In this document: positions 13,701 through 24,264 of the stretch, piece by piece | Layout of the letters: each line of letters opens with the position of its first letter | Numbering within the stretch: the first letter of the stretch is position 1 | Source of the DNA: Zingiber officinale | Lineage: Eukaryota; Streptophyta; Magnoliopsida; Zingiberales; Zingiberaceae | NCBI RefSeq assembly: GCF_018446385.1 | Contig: NC_055990.1 | Coordinates: 22,935,558-22,999,557 of the forward strand | Direction: 5' to 3' | Length of the DNA: 64,000 bases | Made by a program: the position numbers and the translations under genes | The notes under the pieces: generated by a model | Told to the model about the DNA's origin: nothing | What the model saw: the letters and a program-made list of their open reading frames with translations, nothing else | Databases searched by the model: none

Positions 13701-14502
13701 ATCATATGCATAAGTTGAAGTTAACTACGAACTGTTCCTTTCTCTACTAGTTTGAATCGGGAGTAAAACAGCAAAGTGAATCACTAATAGATTTTTTCCA
13801 TTTTACATCTTAGTCTTCATGCTGTCTATTCTTGCCCATTGTCAGGTGTTCTCATTCATATATGGATTAAGCCCTTTTGTCAATTTCTTTTTATCTCTTA
13901 AGTCTAATCTCCCATAACTTCTCAATTTTGTTTAATTAAGTCTAAACCTTGTACTCGGTAGAAAACCCATTTACATAGTACCATGTATGACTCTCTAGTG
14001 GTAAGACCAAGCCTGTCTGTCACTCTCCGTGTTGAGGTCTCCATGGTTTTCAATCCATGGAATCAGAAAATGCAAAAAAGTAGTCAAGCTATTAGCTATC
14101 CCGTCATCAAACAAAAGTGATGGAGGGATATGACCCACCAATTGGTCTATGAAACAATCATTCTCTCTTCCATTGTCCGTGATGCTTTTGAGATATCAGA
14201 TTTTGCATAGATGATTCAAGTTCTTAAATTCCTAAACCATTCACAATGCATCATTGATCGGTTAAATCTGACTAAGCTCTGGGCATATGCAGTCGCTGGT
14301 TCCCCTTGGGAGCGTAGAAGAGTTGCTGGCAGCCTACGACTCGAAGCGTTCAGTGCTACCTCCTCCAATAGCAGTGTGGGAATGGGGTTGGACGCGAAGC
14401 GCTGAGACCTGGAATGGCAGAGCAGCCATGCTAGCTGTCCTTGCATTGCTGGTACTGGAAATTACTACAGGAGAAGGGTTCTTGCACCAGTGGGGCAAAT
14501 GA
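1706..14502 (+). CDS. FC2: Ferrochelatase-2, chloroplastic (10 exons, complete)
   Basis: Inserts Fe2+ into protoporphyrin IX to make protoheme in the plastid. Exons: 1706-1764, 3410-3734, 4619-4762, 5171-5272, 6492-6595, 6670-6796, 9841-9993, 13250-13350, 13479-13680, 14293-14502. All junctions are GT-AG and phase-consistent, giving 508 codons, close to the roughly 510 of plant FC2. Residues 1 to about 95 are a Ser-rich transit peptide. The core starts near [19 protein letters not shown]. The active-site His is in [20 protein letters not shown] (His295) and the conserved acidic site is in [11 protein letters not shown] (about Glu379). After a Pro linker, residues 468-505 form a chlorophyll a/b-binding-like segment ([19 protein letters not shown]). 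That segment marks the FC2 type and is absent from FC1. The start in exon 1 was chosen because it splices in frame; Met23 in exon 2 is an alternative. The two largest late introns hold transposon debris. Confidence 0.95.
2225..3215. repeat. Degenerate ~150-bp tandem repeats in FC2 intron 1
   Basis: About five diverged units share a 'TCAAACACTTTT ... AAAAGTGTTTGA' hairpin-like core, then 'GAGCTCAAAATCTTGAAAAA', then a block about 'gaatcccaagagtgcaatgc'. Clear unit starts lie near 2400, 2540, 2680, 2930 and 3055. The 5' part (2225-2400) repeats short GTCGACTGG/AGTCGACT motifs. No coding potential is seen. It looks like old satellite-like or retroelement-LTR debris. Confidence 0.5.
5811..5930 (+). 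repeat. Imperfect ~52-bp tandem duplication in FC2 intron 4
   Basis: Two adjacent units of the form 'TGGGTTCCTTTACTCCGAAG...AAAGTGG' followed by 'TTGGGTCCTTCCTTTTGTTA...'. The third partial unit ends near 5930. It lies inside the 1.2-kb intron between exons 4 and 5 and is non-coding. Confidence 0.45.
7013..7031. repeat. (GT)n microsatellite in FC2 intron 6
   Basis: An uninterrupted GT dinucleotide run of about 19 bases inside the intron between exons 6 and 7. Confidence 0.8.
7162..8071. mobile_element. Non-autonomous hAT-type element with a duplicated terminal hairpin
   Basis: The termini are short inverted repeats: CAGTGGTGGATTTA at the left, and TGAATCCGCCCCTG at the right, whose complement reads CAGGGGCGGATTCA. 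Eight-base target-site duplications flank it, TCTGGTAG (7154-7161) and TTTGGTAG (8072-8079), with one mismatch. Eight-base duplications and CAG..CTG ends point to the hAT superfamily. The first ~78 bases are tandemly repeated (7162-7239 and 7240-7318). Each copy contains a near-perfect palindrome, GACTTGGGGGGGCC against GGCCCCCCCAAGTC. The remaining ~750 bases are AT-rich and encode no transposase. It lies in FC2 intron 6. Confidence 0.7.
8080..9840. other. Remainder of FC2 intron 6, no gene seen
   Basis: AT-rich intronic sequence up to the exon 7 acceptor. Short open frames at 9062-9316 on both strands show no family signal. No terminal repeats or RNA gene were recognised. Confidence 0.5.
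10236..11725 (-). repeat. Possible degenerate LTR-type element in FC2 intron 7
   Basis: A ~110-base block near 10236-10345 (GTTAAGTGGGAAAATAGATA...) is loosely repeated at about 11628-11725 (GTTAGGAAAATAGATTTTGT...). Both continue to an AAACATCCAAT/AACTATCCAAT tail. The spacing and AT-rich style resemble decayed Copia-like LTRs read on the minus strand. Between them lies 1.2 kb of purine-rich non-coding sequence. A 17-base tandem repeat (TCTAGAAGATCTAAC) sits next to the second block. No protease, integrase or reverse transcriptase remnant is seen, so the assignment is tentative. Confidence 0.3.
11726..13249. other. Remainder of FC2 intron 7, no gene seen
   Basis: AT-rich intron sequence leading to the exon 8 acceptor at 13248-13249. 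Open frames such as 12586-12933 are pyrimidine-driven, hydrophobic and without any family signal. They are treated as chance. Confidence 0.5.
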
Positions 14503-15380
14503 AAATTATTTTGCCTCGCCGAATCTTGGAGATTCAAGCAAATGAGTTGAAGATATATTTGTAACATTCATGTCAGGATCGGATTGTTACCGACCTCGAT
14601 ATGCTAATGGAGGATATGGAATTAATAGTGAGTTCCATGTTGGAGCATTAGGGGACTGAATAGAGAGACTTAGCATGTTTCATTATGATCTACCAAAAAA
14701 ACTATTATAGATGGGTCTATGCACTATATTTTGACAGAGGAACGAAGTAGTGGTATGTTACGGATTTTATTTCAATCTCTAATTTATTAATAGTCAAGAT
14801 TAATTTCCTTTAAATCTGGTCAAATGATGGGGTGTTCATATAAGATTGCGTATTTGTGTTTTGATTCTGAAAAATGATGCAAGTTTCTTTTTTCTGCTTG
14901 GCAATTAAAGATGAAATAAATAAGCAAAACCAGATAAAAAGAGGGAAGCTTGGCCATAGGAATAAAGAATTTAATAAAGTTTATATCCAAAATGTGCATC
15001 AAATATAACAAAATATATCTTGCGCAATAAAGTGACTGCCTTATAGGCTATATACTGTAGATCCTTCCAGGACCCCGAATTGACAAAACAATGCGATCAA
15101 GCTGGGATTAATCAACTAACAGTCAACCTCAACCAAGTGATGCAGATCGAATTTATATGTGAAGAAGTTTCTACAGAAATTGTTGCAGTCCCTGAACTCT
15201 CGAGTCTCCACTTATCAGATTGTTTCAGAAAAAGAAAATTCTCAAAAACCGCAGGTGCTTCACGAGCTAATTATGAAGCAGTTTCAAATGAAACAGCTGG
15301 AAGAAAGAAAAACAGAATTGACTTATCCTCATCCTCTCATCTTGGCAAAGATGGGCCAGGAAATCTGTTTGTGCCAGGAA
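14503..15380. other. Convergent intergenic region between FC2 and FabZ
   Basis: 878 bases lie between the FC2 stop (plus strand) and the FabZ stop (minus strand). It should contain both 3' UTRs. AT-rich stretches occur, but no single polyadenylation site can be fixed. The open frames at 15080-15410 have no family signal. Confidence 0.5.
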
Positions 15381-17686
15381 TCACTCGCTTCCAGAACCCG
15401 TAGCCATTAAGAATTCACCCTCGCAAACTATTTCACCGCCGACGTAGGCCTTCCCTTCCATTTTTGCGACTCCGAAGCGTTTTTGCAACTTGACCAGGGT
15501 CATTCTCATGACCAAGGTGTCCCCTGCAATCACAGGCTTCCGGAATCTCACTTTGTCAATTCCAGCAAAGAAAAAATTTTCACGAGAGCCACCCACTTCA
15601 GGCTGCAACACGACAAAGCCTCCAACCTGGGCCATTGCCTGCATCACCATACAGAATTATGATTTACGAGAGGGGCAAACTTTGGATCATTCGATGTACT
15701 CTAGGAGTGGTGTGATCTGAGAGTTCTGTAAATTAATTAGTACTTTGGTGTGAATACATCATGAATTAAGATTATTAGTAGCAGACTTCACAGTTGCATT
15801 TGCTTTATTATATATACTTTTAAGTAAAGCAAGTCTAGTTACAGTAAAAACATAAAGCATAACTTCGATACAACATATTGTTCATTGGTCGATTCACCAA
15901 ATAACTGGGACTTAAACTCTCATATTTTTGCTAGTTTACTCTCATGTATGAGTGTACTAGAATCAACTAGTTGAATCCATTGCCGTATAACGTGTAAGTA
16001 GCCAAAAAGGACAGAGTCAATGTAATAAAAAAAATAATTAATTGAATATTATTAGCAATATAGCTTTGCATAGAGCTAAATTGAGGTATTATTAGTAATA
16101 TAGTTTTACATAGAGCAAAATAGAGAGGTTAATGGAGGGGCAAGATTTATGTAGATGAATCCAAATAGTGTGGACAACACAGCTTTAAAATGGTGATGGT
16201 GATTGTGGAAAGAGAAAAATTCAGATAACTTAGTAAACAATCCTTGAATGTCTTACTCAATTTCAATGTTTGTCTCAACATGCCGATGATAAGCATATTC
16301 AAAACTTTGTTTAAAGATGCTTAAGAATACAAGTAAATTTTGGCACTCGACAGAACAGAAATTTTCAGTGTAACAAAATTAGATTGGGATCATTCTAGTT
16401 ATTTTTGAATTTCAAGTTCGCAGATTACTTACTCTAAATTCGAACCTAATAACCAATATTTAATTTCATTGAACCACGAAAAGAAAACAACCTTTCTCTT
16501 CCACCATCATTGAAAGATGATGAGATCGATTGATAGAGATTGTAATTGCATGGCCTAACATATATTGATTCAAACTGAATGTTTGAAATAATTTGGTAAT
16601 TGGTAGACTCAAACCAGCATGACAGCCTAGTTAGTCTACTAGTAGTATTGGCCTATTTGTGCTCATGTACAGCCTAGATGAGCCTACCAAGACCTAGTCG
16701 GGCTTAAGCAATTTATCCATCTAATTCGATCCTACCGCGTAAATCCTCACAAGTAAAATTTTCTCATGGGGCTTCAATACAACAATTGGTTGTTGAAGGG
16801 GAACTTTGTAAGAGAATCTTTACAGGAAAGAATTAGCTACTATGATGGTATCTCTTTGCACCTAGGTCAGTAAAATTATCAATTTTCATCAGTTTGCAAG
16901 TTTGTTTTCAAGAATAACCATAAGTAGGTAGGTGAGTAAATAAGAAAGTTAGATATGGACAATCTAAAAGATTGAACTATCAAGAAGAGGACTATTATAC
17001 TTATAAGGTGGCTAAAATGATAATGGGAAAGTAACTTCAAATATTAAAGTAGAAATAATTTCAACTATTGGTGGATAACTCTGCTTAAGGATCTCTAAAT
17101 TTCTTCAAATTGAGAAATTTTTGCTCTGCGCGTTCCTTTTCCTTCCAGATCCTATTCTGTCTAATTACAGAGAAAGCCCTGCTTCAGCGTGATTAAAAAC
17201 TATGTCTATAACCTGAGAATACTTTTTTGAATCTTTTTAAAATTGTATCTGTAGATTCCACACGTTTATCAAGAATAATCATACGTTCGAGTGAAAAAGG
17301 AAAGCAATAATGGCATGATTAAGTAGATACCTCGACCATGAGAACACCAGGCATTATCGGGCGCTCGGGGAAGTGTCCAGGGAAGAAATTATCGTTGATG
17401 GTGACATTCTTAATCCCAACAGCTGTAACTCCGGGTGTGTATTCGATTATTCTATCAACCAATAGAATGGAAACCTACAATACAAGCCGCAAAACATCCC
17501 ATTCGTCAAATCTTCCCGAGAAACCTACTCATAAATCAAAATTTCGGTGGCAAAAACATTCTCACCGATGAGGCAAGATATTTCGGATCTGATTTATGTC
17601 CATGACGGCGGGAAAAGGCGGAAACCCTTCAAATAAAATCGGCAACAAAAAATATCAGAAACTTCGACCGTAAGTGTCATCGATCT

Positions 17687-17733
<47 letters not shown>

Positions 17734-17936
17734 AGAAACGAACTCTTCTCGATAGGAACATCAACTTCCGTCGTCACCGTGCCGTCAACGGAGCATCGCG
17801 TCACGAGCCGGCTCTTCGCGAAACCCGCTACAGGACCTCGAAGCGTGAGGCTCGGAGGGCAAAGGCGCTCCGGGAGTGGGGCGCCGGGGCGTCGGAGGGA
17901 CGGAGTAGGCGCGGAGACGAGGGATCTGGTGGCCAT
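15381..17936 (-). CDS. FABZ: Plastid 3-hydroxyacyl-ACP dehydratase FabZ, with a one-base frameshift in exon 3
   Basis: Dehydrates 3-hydroxyacyl-ACP to trans-2-enoyl-ACP in plastid type II fatty acid synthesis. Minus-strand exons: 17744-17936, 17566-17626, 17331-17474, 15381-15638; intended length about 218 residues. Exon 1 is an Arg/Ser/Pro-rich transit peptide. Exon 2 carries [14 protein letters not shown]. Exon 3 has the hotdog-fold catalytic motif [19 protein letters not shown] (His of GHFPE). Exon 4 begins AMAQVGGF and ends in the conserved C-terminus. Splice phases require exon 3 to begin in the HRFPF frame, but one base is absent next to 17465. The frame is therefore lost four codons into exon 3 and meets a TAA shortly after. 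Everything else is well conserved, so this is either a very recent lesion or a sequence error. A (GA)20 run lies just inside intron 1. Confidence 0.85.
16047..16128. repeat. ~41-bp imperfect tandem duplication in FabZ intron 3
   Basis: TATTATTAGCAATATAGCTT... (16047-16086) is followed at once by TATTATTAGTAATATAGTTT... (16087-16128), with a few substitutions. It is non-coding and lies within the 1.7-kb intron before the last FabZ exon. Confidence 0.6.
17689..17728. repeat. (GA)20 microsatellite in FabZ intron 1
   Basis: About 40 bases of GA repeat on the plus strand, read as CT on the FabZ strand. It begins some 14 bases downstream of the exon 1 donor at 17743-17742, inside a 117-base intron, so it makes up about a third of that intron. 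Confidence 0.9.
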
Positions 17937-19624
17937 GGCCGCTGAGGCTTCCCTCGAGACTGTGAGCGAACGCGAGCAGCTATCGAAGCGGTAGATGAAG
18001 AGCGGTGTATGTGGTCGGTTTTATCAATATTCGTGGACGGCCAGGTTAAATAAACTATTAAAGTGGGTCCCACCTATACACTGCTGCGGCGGACGCAACG
18101 AGGTCGGACGGACGCCCGATATGTTTTAAGAATACGAACCGGTCGGCGTAGACTCGATCCGGACCAAACAAACCAAATATAACCAGATAAACAAACCAAA
18201 TACGATGAAATTTGATGGGCTCTCATACTGATTGTTCGATCAATTCAAATAAAATATTGGATAAAAAAATTTAAAAAAAAAGGCACTCATCAAAGACAAT
18301 TATTGTGGACGCCACTTTTTTTATTAAAAAAAGTCAACATCCGCTAGTCCACTTTTTCGTAATCGCTTTTGCATAATAATGTCTTCCTATCTTTGTAATT
18401 ATAACCGGATCCCAATTATAACCGGATCCCAATGATAATTCAATCATAATTAACTACATTTCTTTTTAAATTTATATTTCCATCCGGATTATAATTTGAA
18501 TATAGATTATTAGAAACAGCTTACAGTAAGAGGGCAATCGAACTATCGGACACCTAATAGAGGTTACCTCTGAGCACCTATCTCAACTCAAACTATAAGT
18601 TAGATAGAAATATGAACCTCAAAAAAAATCATAATCAATTATGATCAGATTTCAATCACAATTCAATTATGAAGGAGATCAAAAAGAGATCATGAAAAAT
18701 TAGACCAGATAATCTACCCTCAAACTTGAACGTCCTTTATTCTGAAAATACCCCTGATTCAACACTATTATAAATTATTAGCTAGCTTATGTAATCAGCT
18801 GGAGATCATGAAAAATTAGACCAGATAATCTACCCTCAAACTTGAACGTCCTTTATTCTGAAAATACCCCTGATTCAACACTATTATAAATTATTAGCTA
18901 GCTTATGTAATCAACTGATAACTGCTGCTTGTTAAAAAAATTACATGCTATTAGATTATGTCCTGAATTCTCATTATTTAATTTGTTCATTGAAATATTA
19001 TTTTAATTAAATTATCACTAAAAAAAATTAAAATCGCCATTATGAAAACACAGAGTCAAATAATATTTGTAAAAACTAATTAACTTCTATAGAGTTGATG
19101 CTATAGTTGATGTCAAGTGATCAAATAATAAATGAGTATTTTAAATAAGTACTTTTAAAAAAGGGCACAAAAGTGAATTCATTTGACCTTTTAGATCCAT
19201 ATGAAAAAAAACGCACATGATAAACGCCCTTTTGATTTTTGCACTAAAATATTTGAGATGGTTCGAGGGAGGAAAAGTAATTGAATTCTAACTTCTATGA
19301 GCTAGACTTTTACATTGAATAGACTGTGATGCATTAACAATTTCCTAACAGCAGGACAAGAACCAAAATACTTGATCAATAACATGGTGCAAATACTTGA
19401 TAGCAGAAAATTCCCTATTTCATTACTAAACCAATACCAATATCATTTCACAATGATACTTCTCTTTGATCTCGCTACTACTAAGCGAATAAGCTAAAAA
19501 AATGTGCAATGGGTGTGCTCAAAATTGGAGGGATCTTGGCCATGGGCATATAAATTATGGCACTCAAAAAGTCTGTGTCAGGGCGCTTTGTAAATGTTTT
19601 TCATAGCGCTAAAAGCTAAACAAG
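17937..19624. other. Intergenic region between FabZ and the CBS/PB1 gene
   Basis: Contains the FabZ promoter side (17937 to about 18150, GC-richer), then AT-rich DNA. A 17-base tandem repeat (AATTATAACCGGATCCC) lies at about 18402-18432. A 116-base tandem duplication is listed separately. No coding region or RNA gene is supported. The 3' UTR of the CBS/PB1 gene should lie just left of 19625. Confidence 0.55.
18686..18917. repeat. 116-bp near-perfect tandem duplication
   Basis: Two adjacent 116-base units (18686-18801 and 18802-18917), both starting GAGATCATGAAAAATTAGAC. They differ at about one base (TCAGCTG against TCAACTG). The near-identity indicates a recent slippage or replication event. 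No coding function is seen. Confidence 0.9.
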
Positions 19625-20842
19625 TCACGAATTTGATCGTTTCAGGTAAACCATAATTCCAACGCTGGCAAGCACCATAGTTCCTGTTAAAATTCCCCAT
19701 TGGAGAGTCGCCGAGCTTCCTCTTTGGGTTTCTGCCAAATCTAGTTTTGTAGCTTCCTTCTTCATTTTTGGGTCATCAATGTGTAGCCTCAGAACCTGAA
19801 ATACGGAGGATAAGGACCAATAGACCTGCTGAATTGGACATCTAGATGTGTTGCGTAGCCAAAATCTCTTCGAGAATTTCATACAAAAATATGATTCAAT
19901 GAGTTTCATGACTTACTTCTAAAGTTGAATTTAACATTCTGGTAGCATACAAAAAATTATTTGGTCACCATAATAACCTACAACTCCATATGGACACATA
20001 TCACTAAACGGCATGCTGACACAGGTATTGATGGACTGCTCTAAAACCTTCTTTGATTTATATGGTATGTGCACATCGGGCATTTACTTGGAGAAAAATG
20101 ATAGAAAATAATGCCCTAAACCAATGAATGGCGAGAATACAATGAAAAGAGTACCTTCTGTCCTGCTGATCGGGCATGATTGATAGCTGCTACAAGATCA
20201 TCATCTGTAGTAAGAAGAACCTTGTCGCCTTCATCATCTTCATACTGCATAGCACCAGTAACGGTTTAACCATTGAGCTACACTACCTTACGTAATATCA
20301 CCACACACAAATGCACACAAGAATCATGATCTCACCAATAGTTGAACTTTGTCGATGTCATGATCATGCCCTATCCTCTGCATTATAGAAGATACAAGTG
20401 CATCCAAATTCTCAGTGTCTACAAGAAAGGTTGAGACAAACCGTTCCGACCTTAGAAACTAGTGCAAATCAATTGAAGTTCTGTCAAACAGAAATGGTTC
20501 TTGTGACATTATCTCATACTGACCACAACTAAATCTGTGTATACGCCCCTTTCGATCTTCAACTTTGAAAGAAAATGAGTTTCCAGCATGAGGGGGATAC
20601 TTGTACTTCCCACTTTCAGTATACTCAGTTGTTATCAATGATGAAAATTCACTGCAAAAAGAAAAAACATAAAAAGTGCATAAATAGATGTTTAGCAAGG
20701 AAAATATAACATAAAAAGATGCTAAAACATGCCTATGTGTATCAAACTCTTCATCTGAAGGCTCTAAGGTAAGGGCAGAATCCCAAAAGTTCTGCATCAT
20801 TGTATTTGCCATGTCATTGGCAGCTTCAGCACCTCCATCAAC
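19625..20842 (-). CDS. CBSCBSPB: CBS-domain/PB1 protein with C-terminal membrane anchor, 3' part only
   Basis: Minus-strand exons: 20733-20842, 20524-20651, 20336-20418, 20155-20244, 19625-19795, all phase-consistent. The first begins VDGGAEAANDMANTMMQNFW, matching the stretch just after the second pair of CBS domains in plant CBSCBSPB-type proteins. A PB1 domain follows (FSFKVEDRKGRIHRF, then YEDDEGDKVLLTTDDDLVAA). A basic/acidic linker then leads to a single C-terminal transmembrane helix (GILTGTMVLASVGIMVYL) ending KRSNS. The family is implicated in adenosyl-ligand sensing; the exact function is unknown. The roughly 350 residues with the CBS domains are not encoded right of 20842 within the window. 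The intron between the first two exons (20652-20732) appears to use a GC donor. The first exon has a normal AG acceptor, so it was joined to an upstream exon. Confidence 0.85.
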
Positions 20843-21606
20843 CTTCATAAATGAAATGCACCAAGGATGCACTCAAGCGAACCAAAATTGAATATAATAA
20901 ACAAGAAATAGCTTTGTGATCAAATTCTGTATGTAAAAAAACCATCAAGAATAACCGAGGAATTTGTTTGTTAATGTCATGTTATTTAATAATTAATATC
21001 TTGTGGAATTAGGTTATCTATCAAAATAATATACTGTTAGAATATTCTGTATAGTTGTATATCCTGTACAGGTAGTATATTCTACACAATGGTAGTACAT
21101 TTTTTTTCCATTATTTCCTTTACTATTAGTTAAACTTACCTCTTTTCCAATTGCATTTGCCCTACATATTTATGCTTGTACATTTATATGGGAGAGAATT
21201 GCTTCCCAAGCAATTATTTCTTGTTTTCTAGTTATTCTGCAAAGCACGCGATCTGAAGTCACAAAATTTTGACAATGATCTCAATAGAAACTTTGATACT
21301 AATAATTATAAAGATAGTTAAATACTAAGATTATGTAGATTCCTAGATGCAATTTAATGAGATAGATAACCACAGTTTCTAAGAAAGAGGTGATTCCTCG
21401 AGTTCCGTCATAGTTTGCCCCACTTCACTAAATCATCCATAACTCTTTCTAGACAATATTTTTGAGCTCTGTAAATTTTGTTAGAAACTAGTCTTCTTAG
21501 GCTTCCCAACGGTATATGGCATGCATCATAATTCATTCCCAATGAAAGCAGTTTAATGATTAAAGTGGGTCGACTTTTCCAGTGAAAGTTCCAGCACCAC
21601 TGTAGG
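20843..21606. other. Intron or flank of the CBS/PB1 gene up to the duplicated block
   Basis: AT-rich sequence with a possible small solo LTR (21035-21241). From about 21395 it is repeat-like and seems to continue the same element family as the duplicated block at 21607. No exon encoding CBS domains could be found on the minus strand. Confidence 0.5.
21035..21241. mobile_element. Possible small Copia-type solo LTR
   Basis: The segment starts TGTTAGAATATTCTGTATAG and ends TTATTCTGCA, giving the TG...CA ends of an LTR. Its length (~207 bases) and the phrase 'GGGAGAGAATTGCTTCCCAA' suit a short Copia LTR. No convincing target-site duplication is present, so this is tentative. Confidence 0.35.
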
Positions 21607-22134
21607 ACAAAAAGCACGCATAACTTTTGATCCAAAATGAACCATGGGGTATACAACCACTCAAATTGAAGCTCTTTTAAAGATCTACAGTTGCATATCA
21701 TGTGACAAAAGGAGATTTGCCAATCCGTCCCTAGGCCAACACAGAGGAGGTAAATCACGGGTGACTACTAGCTATTAGTGCAGGTGGCAAGTAATGGGGA
21801 GAGGCATGCTCGGACACACCGAGTTTTGACCCCAAGACCTCATGTGGTAACATCCCATGCCTTACCACCTCATTGCCCTAAGGGGACATCTACAGTTGCG
21901 TACCAGATTCAACTTGTAGTGACCCAGTTTCAGATCCAAAAGGTGTTATTTAAAAAGACCTTTCAGAAGCCCAAAAGACCTTCGTTTAGGATAAAGATGC
22001 TCAAACAATGTAGGAAGGACTTGATCTAGCACAACAAAGGCAAGGATAAAACACGTGATAAGAGTATTGATTTTAACCCCTTTGGCTTTATTTATATTGG
22101 GATTGATAATCATAGGACTCATTATGATATACTC

Positions 22135-22883
22135 TGTAATACCTCGGTTATGAGATTCTGGTTAAGTATGACTTAAAAGGTTAGATGGTACTATCTATAT
22201 CACCAAGGTGCACCTTCTTTTTCGGAAGCCCAAACTTAAGAACTCCAAAGTTAAGCGTGCTTGGCTCAGAGAAATCTGAGGATGGGTGTCCTCCTGGGAA
22301 GTTTTTTAGGGTGCGTGCGAGTGAGGACAAAACACGCTAAAATGATCTTTGGTAGTCTGTGGAGCTAGTCATCAACTGATGGGCAATTTTGGTGGCGTTC
22401 TCGGTTCGGTTCAAGTGGGGGCCACCCGGGCCGGGGCGTTACAGATGGTATCAGAGCGACCTTGCGATCGTGAGTGCGCTTGTGACAGGAGCACCCAGGG
22501 CACCACCTAGCGAGGGAGATTATGAGATTTGTCTATGGTGTGATTCGTGGTTACATACGAGGATGTTGTGTCTTTAAGTGGGGGTGAGTGTAATACCCCG
22601 ATTATGAGATTCTGGTTAAGTATGACTTAAAAGGTTCGATGGTACTATCCGTATCACCAAGGTGCACCTTCCTTTTCGGAAGCCCAAACTTAAGAACTCC
22701 AAAGTTAAGCGTGCTTGGTTTGGAGAAATATGAGGATGGGTGACCTATTGGGAAGTTTTCCAGGGTGTGTGCGAGTGAGGACAAAACATGCTAAAATCGT
22801 CGGTGGTCTCAACAACCGATGAACAATTTTGGTGGCGTTCCCGGTTCGATTTGGGTGGGGGCCGCCCGGGCCGGGGCGTTACA
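22135..22883 (+). mobile_element. Cassandra TRIM retrotransposon (copy A)
   Basis: 5' LTR 22135-22443 and 3' LTR 22589-22883 both start TGTAATACC and end GGGGCGTTACA. TACTC target-site duplications flank it (22130-22134 and 22884-22888). The primer binding site TGGTATCAGAGC (22446-22457), complementary to initiator-Met tRNA, follows the 5' LTR. A purine tract (AAGTGGGGGTGAG) precedes the 3' LTR. Each LTR carries a 5S rRNA-like stretch (22240-22302 and 22693-22756) with ACTCCAAAGTTAAGCGTGCT and GGATGGGTG, the hallmark of Cassandra. No protein is encoded; it depends on other elements for mobility. Confidence 0.92.
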
Positions 22884-23743
22884 TACTCGCTATGAGAAAA
22901 ATTATTAATATATGATATTTAGATGATCATGTTTTGACTAGTCGTGACCTTAGAGATAATATTTATTGGATGATAAGTTGGGTAGGATGGAATGGATTGA
23001 TGAGTACGAAGTATCCTACTTATCTTAGGTTTACCTTTGAATTTCATTTTCACTAGAGGTTAATATTTTAAAGGTGAAGAATGTCAAAAATGTCGGATTA
23101 ATTTTTGATTGGTTAACATTGACATCATATGACCCTAGAAACTTTTGATTTGATTTTGAATTACCTTATGGTGAGGAAAAGAGTGAGTTGATGAATATTG
23201 ACATTGGAGGATTAATCACCACCGTAGCCCAAGCTCATGATTATAATTTGATCAAACTTGAGGTAGCTCGAGGATGGATATGGAAGCTTATGTAGTGGTG
23301 TCCATGATTGTTAGGGATGATGATTATTAACGTTGGATTTTTAAGTACCAATTATCTCATCCCTTGAGCATATTGACATGGATCCCCCACATCTCCCATC
23401 CATATGAGTTGCCCCACTTACACATTCTTTTCTTTCTTTTGCTAATATTTCTGTAGCGTATTTGATGTATAATTTTTTAGAGATCGTGACTACCCTCTCC
23501 ACCATTAGAGAGGAACAAACTGAGCAGAGGGTAGAGATATATTACTAGAGAGGCGATGATTATTATCACAGTGAGGAGCATGATAGCTAGATGGAGGAGT
23601 ATCGTCAAAAGTGGAATACCTTATACGCTTGACATGCATCTCTAGGTAACCTCCCTCACTTCCCTCTTTTTCACATCTACCTCCTCTGGAATAAATTTTG
23701 AAATCATTAAGCAGAATACTTTATCGAGTCTAGGGGATGTTTG

Positions 23744-24256
23744 TAGGGGTGTAATGAAATCGAGCTGAGCCGAGCTGAACTTTTGAATTTTTGAGTTTGA
23801 CTTGTTTATAATCGAACCGAGCTCGAGCTTTATTTAATAAATATATTCTTATCTCACGAGCTTATTCGAGCTTTTATCGAACCTAAACGAGCTTAATAAA
23901 TATAAATCATAAATTTAAATATTTATTAAAAACAAAATTATATATTTAGAGAAAATTATGATATTCTTATTAAAATTTATAATTGTATTCTAATAAATAA
24001 ATTTAATATATTTATCTATCTTTTTTATAAGTAGAGTGTAAAATTTATAAATTCAATATCAAAACTATTATTTTTTCATTTAAAAGTTGATTCATGAGCT
24101 TACTAACGAACATGCTCACGAGTTAACAAGCCGAGTATTGTGAAGCTTGAGTTTGGTTTGTTTATCTTAACGAGCATCATTAGACGAGCTCAAATGAGCT
24201 TTTATTGAATCAAACTTTGAATACATCATGAGCGGCTTAGTTCATTTACATTCCTA
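23744..24256. mobile_element. hAT-type MITE (copy A)
   Basis: The ends are TAGGGGTGTAATGAA and TTCATTTACATTCCTA (inverted). The element is flanked by perfect 8-base target-site duplications GATGTTTG (23736-23743 and 24257-24264). The interior (513 bases in all) repeats GAGCTCGAGC/CGAGCTT motifs inside AT-rich DNA and encodes nothing. Eight-base duplications assign it to hAT. Confidence 0.85.
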
Positions 24257-24264
24257 GATGTTTG

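Noticed and set aside
14211..14567. Other-frame and minus-strand open frames over FC2 exon 10
   Set aside because: They are shadows of the conserved exon, which is fully explained by the ferrochelatase frame.
22240..22302. 5S rRNA gene
   Set aside because: Only the internal-promoter half of 5S rRNA is present, inside paired LTRs with a primer binding site, so it is Cassandra sequence and not a functional 5S gene.
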